64,000 nucleotides of DNA. Source: Limanda limanda (Eukaryota > Chordata > Actinopteri > Pleuronectiformes > Pleuronectidae). The notes beneath the pieces are model-generated. The model saw only the letters and a list, made by a program, of their open reading frames with translations. It was not told the DNA's origin and searched no databases. Location of the stretch: contig NC_083636.1 in assembly GCF_963576545.1 (NCBI RefSeq), forward strand, positions 4,282,856 to 4,346,855. Direction: 5' to 3'. The translations under genes and the position numbers were made by a program. Every line of letters begins with the position of its first letter. The first letter of the stretch is position 1. This document shows, piece after piece, positions 10,728 through 23,310 of this stretch.

Positions 10728-13700
10728 TCATGGTTAATTGGACAGAGCTGTTGTCTCACTGATGAGTGACGAGGAGAATCCCTGTCGGTGTCATTCAAAC
10801 TTTTCTTTCAGCAGAGTGGCACAAGTGGCCGGAAGCTGCCGAGGCTTTTCCATGAGCTCACATCACGGAACAAAGAGATTCTGTTGCAACAGAGCAGCAG
10901 CGTCCCCTTGACTTGTTCAATAATAAAAACAACATGTAGATGCAACGGTTTTCACTTGAAGTCAGAGTCAGTGTTCAGCAACTGTCCAACAAGGCGTGGC
11001 ACCTGATGTGAGTCCATCTCAGCCACTATGTCTGCTGCAGGGGAGACAGCTCTGAATTCATTGGAAAGTTTAGGAAACGTAAGATAATCAGCGATTCTTC
11101 CAATGTTGTTATTTTACAGGTCTAATAGCATTGTATTGCACAATAAAAATAATAAAAAAGAAAAGTTCCTAGCACCCAAATTACCTCTAATCTACTGTAA
11201 TGTCTATCTACTCACTAGTCAGGGTTAAAAAACTTCTGAATTTCTTCACCTGACATTATGAACATTTTAAAACCTGCTGTATTACGTCTAACTTCACTGC
11301 CTCTGCTGGCGTATCGATATGATTTTAATGACTCAAATCTGTATTTGTCATCTGCATGCCATGTGTCTCTTGTGCATCCTCATACTGCAAAACTCTCTCA
11401 ATGGGAACCTAATCGTAAAACCCTTTATATCCCTACCAGGGGTCCCAAGCCCCTCAGAGTACTCAGAGGGATGTTTTATGTATCTATCTGTATACGTTTG
11501 TCCGAATAGTATTTCCACATGTGCGAGTGTGTGTCTATTTCTGTTATCGTTGGCAAAACAACTAAGTTACGAGCCAGATTCTGGTTTCATTCGTCCCGTC
11601 AGACTTTATGTGAATGGAGCCGAACACTGTCTCCCACTGTGTCGTTATCAAGCCTGAGGATTCATGTGAACGTGAGACAATCTGTGTAAGTGTCTCCTCA
11701 TCCTGTCCTTCCAGGAGGAAATCAGCCGTGGCTGGTTTTACCGCATCCTGAGAGGGACAAGTGGAGAGGACGCCGGGCGGCGGGGGAGCAGTTATTATCA
11801 TCTGGTCGGCAGATGGGAGAAGCTGGAAGGGGTTTCGCTGTGGGATTTACTTCACGGTCAAACGGCAACGGGCTGAACTCATCCTAACCTTCTTCCCTCA
11901 AGAAGACCGAGATAATCAAAAAAACCAGAATTCTCAATGGCAACGTTAACCCCACTGGAAAGTGATTTCCTCTTTGTTTTACATTGGACAGAGTTAAACA
12001 CGGGGAACAGATAACAGGAGGTTTTTTCAAGAAGGAAATGGGAAATAAGTGTGAGAGAGATGTGAGTGAGTGATTGTACTGTAAAGCAAGAACCGCCCTT
12101 CAATCAGTGTGGTGTCCAGTGTCGTCCTCCGGGCTTTAAAGTGACCTCATCCACAAACAGCAGTGGATTCCCGACTGAACCGCAACACCCTCAATGAGCC
12201 GGATGCAAAAGGGAAATGTGATGGGTTTATTTGGGGGGTATTTGAAACAATAATTGCGCTCTGATGTTTCGTTGTTTTCTTAAATTATACACATTCAAAC
12301 AAAGCTGGTTTAAAGTAGCAAATACACAAGACATGAATCCCTCAGTTCCCCGACAAAACAAACATTTATAAATGATTTATAAGCTTTTTCTTTCTATATG
12401 GGGAATCCTCAAGATAAGGCTTTTCTCTGCAGGGGGGTGTGGGGCAAGAACAGCTGCACAATTGGGTTTTCAAATTTTGACTAGAAGGGCACTGAACTGA
12501 TAACCTAAACGATTTACTTCTTATCGTCCTTAAGAGTGGAAAGACTTAATATCTTTGAATTATTATTAAATGTTGAAAAATGCCCATGAGGCAACGATAA
12601 AGAAATTAATCTCCAACTTGCTTTCACGGCACAATTTGATCCAAACCGGCACAACGTGAACTTTTCTAGTTGCTGAATCAATAGAAAATGAAAATGTGGA
12701 AACACCATGAGAGAAAGGGGAGAGTATTTAAAAGGGAGAGGTCTATTACTTGGATATTGTATTTCATTTTTGACTTAAGAGGTATTAAAATCTGTTACTG
12801 TGTTACCAAGAACATCCCCCACCCTGTTAATTCAATCAAGCTGCAGCAAATTTCACACGTTCCCTAAATGTGCCTGAAGACTATTTCAAAACGTCACAAA
12901 AATGCTCTCTCGCAATATCAAAGAAAGAGAAAACCAGTTTGTGGATCCTTTAACGAGTTCATTCCAGACACATTCGTCATCATTCCTTGGAGACCTTTTT
13001 GTGAAATGCTGCAAACTAACCGTCAAACAAGTGAAAACACAACGTCCTCGGCGTTAGTCTGCGTCTCTGCACCTTACTGCCAGTAAATGGTTTGGAAAGT
13101 TTAAATAGGTTAAAACAAACAGAGCATCTCCAAGCTGCACGCACGCTTCACTTTCATACATTCTGTCCCATACAGAGCACATTCTACTGTCCACTGCTAT
13201 GAATTAAGTGCAGAGCAAAGACAACAGAAGCAACAGGATGAGATAACACAGCACATAAGGAGACAAATCACCCACAATCCTTCGGTATGTTTTGTCTAGG
13301 ACCAACACATCCTGCTTCCAGGCACGGAGAAGTCCTTTTTCCCACAGTTCACACTCTGCAACTACTGCTACTGTGCTTTTAAAAAAAAAAGAAGAAGAAG
13401 ACAGCAATGCTTCTGTTCATCACATACCGCTGAGGAGGCCTGGAGACCCGTGAAGAGGGGAGCATACCTCCACTGACGGCTCAGACATTAAACTGCCAGA
13501 CTGCACTCACAGGGCTCGGTCTGAAGGAGGAACAGGCGCTGCTTCATCAGAGCAGAGCCTCGTTACTGCATCCATCAATTAACCTCCACAGAAAACACCT
13601 CCACACGACACTGGGGGATTATTCTGAATTTGTGAAGCTTGTACATTCTTCAAAATTCTCGACAGACTCAAGAAAAGGAGGCAAAACTCCTGCATCACAG

Positions 13701-14320
13701 TTGTAAATGATGCAAGAAGCTAGATGGGGCGTTTTTCCAGCTTGTGCTAAACTGAAGGTTGATGATAATATTTATTTAGTGCAGTGGAGTGTAAAGGCTG
13801 ATTTAAAGCTTCGCTCTTTAAGGGATTTTCCCCCAAATTAGACTGAAAACCTGCAGAAGTGGACGACTTCACCTTAAACTCCACCGTTTAACATCCACCA
13901 CACTCTAGAATGTTATCTATCAACGTGCTATGACAGCAAAAGGAAACACAACCATCCCTTCATTCACAAACGTCAACATATAAACTAGCAGAATCCCTGC
14001 AGATTGGAGCTGTGGCTCGAGAGCAGGGCTGGATGAGTCGATGTGCGTGAGGCCTGAAGTCGTGCTAGGCAGACGCAGGGCTGGAACTCAACAGACACAT
14101 TGTTCTGCTGCTGAAGTCATCAGGGTCGCACAGATAGACGAGTCATCCGTGTGCAGACAATGAGAGACTAGTGGGTGCACGGGTAGAAAACTCCACCACA
14201 GTGTCACTGTAACCTCTGTACAGCTCTGACCTTTATGCTTTTCTAATAACTTTAGATCTGGTGAAGTTTTAGACAGAAAAAACATTTCACTTCTAAACAG
14301 CTTTGGGGTAAGAAGGAGGC

Positions 14321-14805
14321 AGACAGATAGTTAGGTTGGAAGGAAAATAGGTATCTAGGCCAGTAGGTCGGTAGGTAGGCAGGTAGATAAGTAGACAGAC
14401 AGACAGGTTGGTAGGTAGGAAGTTAGACAGGTAGGTAGGTTAGTAGTTAGGTGGATAAGTAGGTAGTTAGGCAAGTAGGTGGGTAGCTGGGTAGGTAGGC
14501 AGGTAGATAAGTAGACAGACAGACAGGTAGGTAGGTAGGTAGGTAGGTGGATAGGCATGTGAGTAGCTAGCTTAGTAGTTAGGTTGACAGACAGGTAGAT
14601 TGGTAGGTAGGAAGTTAGGTAGGTAGGTAGGTTAGTAGGAAGGTGGATAAGTAGGTAGTTAGGTAGATAGGTATGTGACTAGCTAGCTTAGTAGTTAGGT
14701 AGACAGACAGATAGGTTGGTAGGTAGGAAGTTAGTTAGGTAGGCAGTTAGACAGGTAGGTAGGTTAGTAGGAAGGTGGATAAGCAGGTAGTTAGGTAGCT
14801 TGGTA
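14321..14805. repeat. degenerate TAGG/CAGG tetranucleotide array at the lpar1 splice donor
   Basis: This is about 485 bp of TAGG, CAGG, TAGA and TTAGG-like words in a loose higher-order pattern. For example, the block GGTAGGCAGGTAGATAAGTA recurs near 14374 and 14496. On the transcribed minus strand it is a pyrimidine-rich CCTA repeat. It starts about ten bases inside the intron from the exon 3 donor. If the intron were retained, the receptor would continue into repeats of the LPTYLPTCLS kind and then stop. Confidence 0.92.
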
Positions 14806-14815
14806 TCTTCCTTAC

Positions 14816-15554
14816 CCAACACAATCGCCACGGTCTTCAGCAGCGACATCATGGTGTCCCGGTTGCGTCGGGGTCCCGAGCTGTGCCGCGACATCCTCAT
14901 GGTCCTCTGCCGCACATACACAAAGATGTGGGCGTACAGGGTCACCATGACAACAAACGTCACCAGGTTAAACACCGCCCAGAAGATCAGGTAGGAGTTG
15001 CTGTACAGCGGCGCCATGTTGGAGCAAGTGGTCAGACTACAGATACAGTTCCAGCCGACACTCGGGATGGCGCCCATGACGATGGACATGGTCCAGATTA
15101 TAACAATCACCACGACAACACGGCGGTTGCTCATGCGCGTGTGCAGCTGCATGCGGAACACGGTGATGTGGCGCTCGATGGCGATGGCGAGCAGGTTGGC
15201 CACGGACGCCGTCAGGCTGGTGTCGATGAGTCCCTGGCGAAGCAGCCACGTGGAGACGGTCAGCCGCCGGGTGTTCGGCCCCGTGTTGAACATCAAGTAG
15301 AAGTAGGCCAATCCGGCGAAGAAGTCAGCAGCTGCCAGGTTGGCCATCAGGTAGTAGATGGGGAAGTGGAACCTCCTGTTGACGTAGATGGCGACCATCA
15401 CCAGGAGGTTGGCGAGCATGATGAAGATGCACACGGTGATGCCCAGGCCCATCACCAGCCGGCTGACCGTGTTCCATTCCGTCGTCAGGTTCTTTCCACT
15501 GCGGTTGTAGAAGAAGGCGATGGTCTCGTTGTAGTAGCACTGTTCCTCCTCCAT
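14816..15554 (-). CDS. lpar1: Lysophosphatidic acid receptor 1, main seven-TM exon (start to TM6)
   Basis: This exon encodes residues 1-246 of the receptor, which binds extracellular lysophosphatidic acid. The chosen ATG at 15552-15554 has an ideal Kozak context (GCCGCCATGG). The exon itself continues upstream to 15571 after acceptor TCTGCTTTCAG, so an upstream in-frame start on another exon, as in mammals, remains possible. Visible features in order are: N-glycosylation sites NET, NRS and NLT; TM1 from about residue 33; the ligand-contact pair Arg106-Gln107 in WLLRQGLID (R124/Q125 in human numbering); ERH in place of DRY at the end of TM3; TM4-TM5; and the basic loop RMSRHSSGPRRNRD. Together with the last exon it gives 359 aa, against 364 in human. 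The frame is intact. Confidence 0.97.
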
Positions 15555-15571
15555 GGCGGCAGCGAGACTTT
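15555..15571 (-). other. lpar1: exon 3 leader between splice acceptor and start codon
   Basis: Seventeen bases of exon lie between the acceptor (15572-15578 on the minus strand, CTTTCAG) and the Kozak ATG. The frame is open (S-L-A-A-A before Met). This matches the place where mammalian LPA1 has residues encoded by a preceding exon, so it is either 5' UTR or coding, depending on which start is used. Confidence 0.7.
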
Positions 15572-17419
15572 CTGAAAGCAGAAGATAAACATGTAACGTC
15601 AGAAAAGAGATGTTCATGTCTGGAGTTTTATACATGTTCATGATGCTCTCACGGGAGCTAGAATTTCTGGATTTCATTATTCAATTTACTTGTTTTCCCT
15701 CAACTGAACCATGTGGTCGTCTTAGCGTGATGCTCTGGTGCTTTCTTAAGATTCGTGCTGATATCCAGAAAGACGATCTTTACTCAGAGAGCGTGTGTTT
15801 GTGTCTCTGAAAAAACGTGGAATTAAAGAAGCATTTAAAAGTCAAACTTTGAACTCTGTATTTACGTGGATTGAGGTAAGTCAAACATTAAGATACAGTA
15901 CGGCCTCTGTGTTCCCTTCTGCGACCACATGTTCTGTTTTTAACCTTTAGTCAAAGACTGAGTTAATCTCCTTTTCGGGGAAAATGCATATATTCATCTT
16001 TCATAATGTTTAACACAAAGCACTGCCTCAGGACGCGTGCACTTAAACTGGTTTCTGAGACGGGGGGAAAACAAAAGAAATCCGTTTGGACTCAGTTTGA
16101 TCTGTAGTTGTATGTTTGTGTGTGTGTGTGTAGCGCGCTGTGTATATCACAAACACAAAACAGCCGTCGTTGGGGCAGTAGATTTAAAAAGAGCATGGCT
16201 ACAAAAAAATAAGAGGATTTGAGCAAAACTGAGAAAACTCTTGAGCAGCAACATGATGCTCGAGAGTCGACCCTCACACACACACACACACAAGCTCACA
16301 GGGAAAATGTGTGTTTGTGTGTAATAAGCTCCAGTCCCACACAGATGCTCGCTAGTCTCTCTCATTCACCCCAGACCGGAAACAGGTCCTCAGGGCTAGA
16401 GAGTGTGTGTGTGTGTGTGTGTTATCCATACACAAAGAAAGAGAGAGAGGATCCAGGGGGGAAGCAACTGAAGAAACAAGAGGAATGAAAGAGCGAGTAT
16501 TAGAAGTTCTGGGTCAGAGGCCAGTGTTTTCGTGGAAATCCTCCTCTTTTGATTTACCTTCTAATACGACGGCTCAGATCCTTTAAACCGTCTTTTAGCT
16601 CCGCAGTGACACAACCCAAATCCCCCCCCTACCCACCCCCCCGCTCGGCCACAGACGAACCACAGACAAGACATTCTTACTATCGCATGTATTTTGCAAC
16701 GTCGAGGAAAAACCATCACAACTTTTGACCCTGAAGAGATTCTCATGCCAATCAAAGGACTGGTGGGAGATGAGGTTGAGAGTTTGAAGCTTCTGTCTTA
16801 GATCGGAGACATTTATATAAATGTTAAATGTTTATAGCTCTAACACATAAATTAGCTCCTCCTAAATTCTGAATTCTGAATCCAAGCCAAAAGCAACACA
16901 GCTCATCAACTAGATGCCTGGATCATAATATTGGCAGTGAAACACATTCTTATGTTTTCTCAGCCAAAAAACCCAGTGAGTAATAGACCAGTGATGGTTT
17001 GAAGGAAGTCTTCATCAATTAAATAAATGACATTCTGGACTCTGTTTAAATCTCGAATGTCCCGAGAGGAAGCGATAAGGACCTCCGTCTTGTTCCATGT
17101 TTGTTTGCAGTGGCTGTAAAACGTTATAACAGCAGCAGCACATTCAATTAGCTGAATTGAATTAGTGCTGCTTCAGACAATCCAGATGTGATTTCTGCAC
17201 GTTGATTTTTACGAGACATAAGAAAATAAACAGCGGCCGCTAATCTTTATAATAGGGTGACATTTTCTCATTGTTTTACTCAATGTAACTCACGTGTCAG
17301 TCAATCTTTTTATTTATGAATCTATATATTCAGCCTCCTTTAAATAACAGGTTCACATTTTATCTGTAATAAAATGTAAGGTTCTACTTCTATTCACGTT
17401 TTAATTATCTGTCTTTCGG

Positions 17420-17720
17420 TCCATCAGCAGGATCAGAAAGAAAAACACGACGAATTGCTTTGAAACTTTGTGGAGGAGCGGATCAAGATCGAAGGAAGAA
17501 CCCATTCCATTCTGGGTTGAATCCAGGATTATCCTTCCAATTTCTTTAATATGGAAAGACAGGTTGTCCACCTAGGCGGAGACATGTCCTCTCCAAATGC
17601 CCTTCCTGGTGCCCCCCCTGAGGAGGTCACGTCTTGATGGAAGGATGAAGTAAGGTTCAGGGAAGAACTCGATAAAATTTGGTGCAGATCCAGATCAGGG
17701 ATCACTGTCTCTAACACTGA
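17420..17720 (+). repeat. dispersed repeat, diverged copy 3
   Basis: This contains GAAACTTTGTGGAGGAGCGG, GGAAGAACCCATT and then TGGTGCAGATCCAGATCAGG, in the same order as the copy at 7.06-7.32 kb. It is more diverged and partly repeated within itself. It has no coding capacity. Confidence 0.4.
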
Positions 17721-18337
17721 CGTTTTCAACATTTTCAATGATTTCCCAGGGAAAAGTTCAAGGCTCTTGATGATTCAAAGCAGGTATATTCAAAAGGATT
17801 GATATCTCCAAGTCTGAGATTTAATTTAGAGCAGCTTGATTGAATTTGAGGCCTGGACGAAGACATTCTGGTTCTGATGTATGCAAATAAACCTACTTCT
17901 GAATTTGATGTTCATTAACAGCTCTTCTTCCTCTTCCCTCCGATGTCTGGGTTGTGTTTTTATCACATGAGAAAGAACATTATCCAACCTGCGTGCAACT
18001 TTGAGGTTTTTAAGTGTTACACACATCCAGAGAAAACAATAACTCGGCCATTAGGAGCAAAGAAGGGAGCAGCTGAGCGACAGCAGCGTCACTAATGCAG
18101 GATCAATCCCCGGGGGCCTCGGGCGACACTAATCATGGCAGATGAAAGCTGCTCGACTCCGCTCGTCATCTGAGGATTAACCATTAAACGTCTGCAGGGA
18201 GCCGTCGGGGGGGCATTAGATGCCTGAGGCCAGTCATCAGCCCGAGAAAGTGGCAGGAAGTGTCAGTGGCCTCTCAGAACACATTCCGAACACTTTCATC
18301 CGTCGCTGGGAGCCTGCAGAGGGAGATCCTGTCGTTG

Positions 18338-18400
18338 TGTGAGTGAGTGTGTGTGAGTGAGTGTGTGTGTGTGAATGAGTGTGTGTGTTTGTGTGTTTGC
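18338..18400. repeat. interrupted (TG)n tract
   Basis: TG-rich run with GAGTGAG and GAATGAG interruptions. Confidence 0.85.
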
Positions 18401-18737
18401 TTGCGACAGCCAGTGGGTGGGTCTTGTAAAGTGGAAAGACTGCGTAAGAGAGAGACAGACCGACTGAGGGGATTTTAGATTTCTGTGCTGCTGCACCTGG
18501 GTGTGTATCCACCCAGTAAAAGACAAACTTTGAATTACTATGTTGTTGCAGCATTTTGTGTGAGTCTGTGTGTGTGTGTGTGTGGGAGAGGAAAGTTTGG
18601 GAGTGTGTGTACAATGTCTTGAACTCAGTGTGTTAAAGAACGAGAACAAAATGCTCGCTGTGCCAGAGTGTGTCGACACGCTATCTTAATAAAGTGTGAC
18701 GAAGTCTGGCTGTGCGGACAGAGAGGAAAGTGTGTTT

Positions 18738-18738
18738 G

Positions 18739-18784
<46 letters not shown>
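18738..18784. repeat. (TG)n microsatellite
   Basis: Uninterrupted TG run of about 47 bp. Confidence 0.95.
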
Positions 18785-18786
<2 letters not shown>

Positions 18787-19999
18787 CAGGCTATGAATGG
18801 ACCACCCTGGAGTCCATACAAATGAGGTCATAACTCAAGCATCAGCACCAGAGCTGCATCCGAATATTCAGAACATCCAGTTAATTAACACAAACACACA
18901 CACACACACAGACTAATAACCGTTGTGTCTCTTTCACCATTAAATACACACTTCACGAGCTGTTTCCAAATGAGCAAACACACAAGACTCAACCGTCTAC
19001 ACACTACGAGTTAACCATCGAGTGACACACACCCTGAGAGGATGAGACATCTCCACAAACAGCTGCTGAGGTTTGAACCCGACACCTGGCGTGAAGCGGC
19101 GCCAAGCGGGTGTCTCGTGGCGTCGGACCGATGCAGTTGTCCTTTCTCGATGTCCGGCTGAACAGCAAACACACTTTAGCCAATCTGAGGCCCCGGCAGA
19201 CGAGTGGGTCCGAGGGTGCGGTCAGCTACAGCTGGCACATCGTTATCTTCAAGCGCTTGCCAACAAAAACCTGGTCTGACGTCAGCGGCGCCAGTTTTTA
19301 CCAAAAGGTCTCAGTATCAACACAGTGATGCTCCGACAGAACAGACAGCAGGCGTCCGCTCGGTTTCATACACACACACACACAGATGGTCGTCTCGTGC
19401 ACTAAGTGGAACCTCTTCCTCTGCAGAGAAGTGGTCTCTCCGGCTACCTGGCAAATCCGCCCTTTTATTAGCAAGGTCGAGGAGCACATGGCTTTTAAAA
19501 GGGAACGGGAGCCGCCACTCTGATTGGTTTATTGCCTGTTACGACCACAACGCTAATGGTTACTACTAAGTAACGAGCATTACGGCTGTTAGCCCTTTGA
19601 ACCATGCACCTGGCACGTTCTCTCGACGATGTGGAGCAGCGCGGGATCATGGGAGTTCTTCACCACGAGTGCCGATCTGACACGACTCTACCCAAACCCG
19701 AAACGTGATATTATTATCAAATGTCTGATGGATCTAAAAAAAACAGGACTTCAGCAGGGGAGAACCACGTTAGCTCGGACCTGCAGTAATTCCCCTGACC
19801 GTAATCATATGGTCATAACCGTAACCATGACAACAAATGCCCATTAACCCAAACGAAGAAGCACACTTATCTCCGACCGCGATGTTGCCCTAACGTCGCC
19901 CCTAGCAACCAACGGTGCTCTATCATTACACGGTTTTCTGTTATTATTGCAAACAGGCCTTTATTTGATAGTTGATAGCGGCAGTGGAGGAAACCTCGG

Positions 20000-20060
20000 A
20001 GGAGAGCGAACGCCAGGAAGTTACCCGACCGGCCCGGAGTCGAACCGGGGACCTGCTGCG
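20000..20060 (-). repeat. tRNA-derived SINE fragment (T-arm/B-box only)
   Basis: On the minus strand, CCCGG-TTCGACT-CCGGG forms a perfect tRNA-like T arm, and GGTTCGACTCC fits a Pol III B box. The rest of a cloverleaf is not present and a run of G follows on the plus strand. It is therefore best read as a piece of a tRNA-derived SINE, not a tRNA gene. Confidence 0.45.
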
Positions 20061-22017
20061 AGGGGGGGGGGGCATGTGGTCAGAACGTGTTTTTAAAGAG
20101 TCACTGTGCTGTAGGTCTGAATCTCCTCGTGTGTTTTCTTATCTTTTGGGCCAACACCTACCGAGATAAACCCCCCCCCCCCGACCTGGTCCAGTCCAGT
20201 GGATGTTAGAACAGGAGTTAGATAAACGTCCACGGAGCCAAGTCTGTTCTCCGTCTCCAAACAATTCATCATCCAACCTTCTGCTCCCGCTATTTTGAAT
20301 ACGATCCTGAGAGAAACAAAGCTTTATGGGAAACTATTGAACTTCCAATTTGACATGTTTTTCCTAGAAAGGAGAGGAGAGTTAGTCTGTATATTAGAGA
20401 ACATTAGATTTATTCCACTAGGATTTACTCAAAGTGATGGATAATTAAAAGATGAGTTCGACCACATCCTACATTATTTTCCAATAATAGCAGACAAGCA
20501 GTCAGTTGGGTATAAAAATACTTAATCGCGGGTTTCTTTGAGTTCAGGGTTTTCTATTTCCAGTTGGACAAACATTTTATTATGCAAGAGAATCGAGTTC
20601 AGCCGCAGTTCATCTCCATGATATCTCAGACTTTACTGCTCACTCTGTGTTTTCACAGCTTTGAGAAAGAATTATTCATTTCTATAAAACTCACAAAGCA
20701 TCCCAAGACTGTTTTTTTTTGTTTTACGATCACACCTGCGTGAATTATCACAGTGAATAAAAAGTCCGCTGCTCACATCTGGGTCATGATCAGGATTATT
20801 TTCCAAGATGTAAAACTATTTTTAAACGCATGAAATAAATCACCCAGAATAGCAGAGACGAGCTGTTCAGCCTCTTTGGAAAGCAGACTTTGATGTATGA
20901 GGTGTGAGCGATGGAGGAAACATCTGAAAGGGGAAGAACGTCTCATCGCTGGATGCTTTTAGAATGAGTGTGGACTGAATAACTCAGATGACTCAACTAA
21001 TATTGAGTGTCTGTGCTAATTGCGTGAGGGAAACACCTTCAGGGACCAGAAGTTATTGCACATGAAAGAGTTTATGTTGACTTTTAAGGAAGACACACTT
21101 TTCTGAGCAAATACTATGTATTTCTGACTTTACACCCACAGGATTTTTTCCCATCTGAGACATTTGGAATTGCTCATGGCCGGTTTTTTATTTGTTTTAC
21201 GGAATAAGGAATACCAAATAAGAAATTAAAACAATCTGAAACAATGACAAGGTCAAACACATTCATTTCCTGATTGGTTGCTAACACTCTTTGGACCAAC
21301 TGCACCGTAGAAAATCGAGAAATCACAGTAAATAAGTTGTGGGTGTGTTATAGATTTGGAGCTGAACATCTGGATGGTGATTGTTTGCGTTTTTAAGGGT
21401 GTAGAATAAATTGTGCTGGACCGTGACTCAACCTCTGACGATCCTCTGTGGCTGTTTGCCGTTTGTTTGCAGGTGTCAGGGCTCTCATGTCATATTGATG
21501 CTTTCTGCGTGTGTTCTGTTGCAGGCAGAGTATTATGAGATTTAACTTTTGAACGTGAGCCTGATCCACATATTCCCACTTGGCCCTGATGTGGCCAAGG
21601 AGAAGATGTTTTTTATTAGGGCTTTCCAGATTTCATTCCATTCCATCACATAGCTTTCTGCAGTCTTTCCCAGTTTGCCTGATTTCTTTCTGTTCCCTTC
21701 TTCCTCACTCCAACTCCAAGTCCCACTTTCTCTCCCTTTACCTCGTCTTCTGTCATCTCCCCTTTCCACGACTTTTCCTCCCCTGTCTCCTCCTCTCCTC
21801 TACCACCTCTCTCCTCCTCCTCCACCACCTCCCCCTTCCTCCGCTTTGCCAACTCTCCACACAATGTGCCCATTGTTTCTGTAAACCCACCACAGAAAGC
21901 AGAGAAACGATCTGCTGCAACCCAGGATATACACAATCTCTCTCTCTCTCACACACACACACACAGGCCGCCATTCTCCAACCTTCTCTTTAACATCACG
22001 GATGAGTGGACACGAAC

Positions 22018-22070
22018 CACACACACACACACACACACTCACACACTCACACACACACACACACACACTC
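22018..22070. repeat. (CA)n microsatellite with CT interruptions
   Basis: CA tract with CACTCACACTCA breaks. A shorter CA run lies at about 21948-21965. Confidence 0.9.
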
Positions 22071-23031
22071 TCAAACAGTTGCAGCGCAGCGGCCGGGCTC
22101 AGGACAAGGGCTGGATTGAGAGGTGGTGTTGAGTCATGTGTAGCTGCAGCCATGCTGGGCTGATTCACGGCTTGTCGGTGGATGATTCCCCCCCCCCCTC
22201 TCCTACTCAGGACACTTAAGCGCTTCCATCGCCGCCCGTGAAGCCCCGGACGGAGTTCACTTGTTGCTGCTAAATTACACACGGCTCTGAAGAGACGGGC
22301 TGAGCGGCTTTCACGTCGGCTTCTGGTTGGTCCAGAGCCACTGGAAGCAATGTTTCATTTCCACATAACAGCCGGAGCCATAAATAACACATAATAATAA
22401 CGATAAAATTATTCCAGGGATCACAGCCTCGGGACAAGCGAAATCCAACTCATGGGTTATTACCTGCGGAGGAGTGCACAACGCACTCTTTCATTTTGCA
22501 AAGTGTCCGTCCAATAAGCTTCTTTGCTTTGAGGTATTTCTGCTGTGATCTGTTCCACATGTTTTGCTACAGCCGGGTTTTCGGGCTAAAACGGCCGGAA
22601 CAAGGAAAAGTACGACCGGGAAGTTAATCCATGGAAAGCCCTCAGAAATGTTTAGTTGACTATAAGCTGCGTGACACAAACACGTATGAGTTCAGCGATT
22701 CGCACGTAGACTCGGAGGCAACTGGTCGTGGCATAGGCAGCGTGGCCAGATGGGAAATGTTGGAAGTTTCGTAGCATAAGGTTAAAATTAACGAACGCGA
22801 CCAGAGGAGAGATGGACGCTAAACCAACTGGAAATCTTCTTCCGGTTTACACTGGCACACATATGCACTTGTGATTATATCGACGGGGATTAGCCTAATA
22901 CTGAAATGGAGCTAAAACGCTCACTTGGACAAGGAGCCTTTCAGTTTTCCAAATTGAAATGTGGATGTTGTTTAGTTGCTTCCACTGAGAGACGGGAGTG
23001 TTTACTTTAGTGAACTGAGGGTTTTGTAACA

Positions 23032-23310
23032 ATGACTAACTTCTTCTTAACAAGGCCTGGACCCAGAAGAACAGCCTCTGCCCTACGTGTCAGCCTTCTC
23101 TGCACTTTATTGTTGGGTGTGTTCAGTCGTCCTCTCATGAAATCACATCCATTGGAGACCGACTCCACCGATTACATCACCGTGGCTCAGATGCAACACG
23201 GAGTTGCGTCAGCGCGGCCCGCAGAGGATTCAGGGTCCGACTCCAAAGGCTTCGGCCAATTTATCGCTGATTGCTCCGCACGGTCACTTGTGATAATCGC
23301 GGAGTTCTGA
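23032..23310 (+). other. unrecognised 92-codon open frame with a signal-peptide-like start
   Basis: The frame starts MTNFFLTRPG, then a hydrophobic run (VSLLCTLLLGVF), then a polar acidic tail (DSTDYITVAQMQHG). It has an A at -3 of the ATG. I do not recognise it. It lies in the lpar1 upstream region on the opposite strand, with no second exon or repeat match that I can see. It is probably a chance open frame; a small secreted protein cannot be excluded. Confidence 0.15.

Larger units (their letters stand above)
4499..14815 (-). other. lpar1: lpar1 intron between the two coding exons
   Basis: The intron is 10.3 kb, with minus-strand donor GTAAGG at 14810-14815 and acceptor CTCAG at 4499-4503. 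It splits a Gly codon (phase 1). It holds no recognisable gene. It carries a Tc1 relic, copies of a dispersed repeat, CA/TG microsatellites and, directly inside the donor, a long degenerate TAGG tract. Open frames of 60-150 codons occur on both strands but overlap each other and the repeats. Confidence 0.9.

Noticed and set aside
14321..14805. Reading-through lpar1 variant as the main product
   Set aside because: The donor GTAAGG and the in-phase acceptor at 4.5 kb restore conserved TM6-TM7, so the spliced form is the expected receptor. The read-through is only a possible retention product.
14883..15575. 230-codon plus-strand open frame across the lpar1 exon
   Set aside because: It is the antisense of the receptor exon, which has clear GPCR motifs on the minus strand. 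The plus-strand product has no recognisable domain.
20000..20060. Possible tRNA gene
   Set aside because: Only a T-arm/B-box is present. No matching acceptor, D or anticodon arms were found, so it is treated as a SINE fragment.
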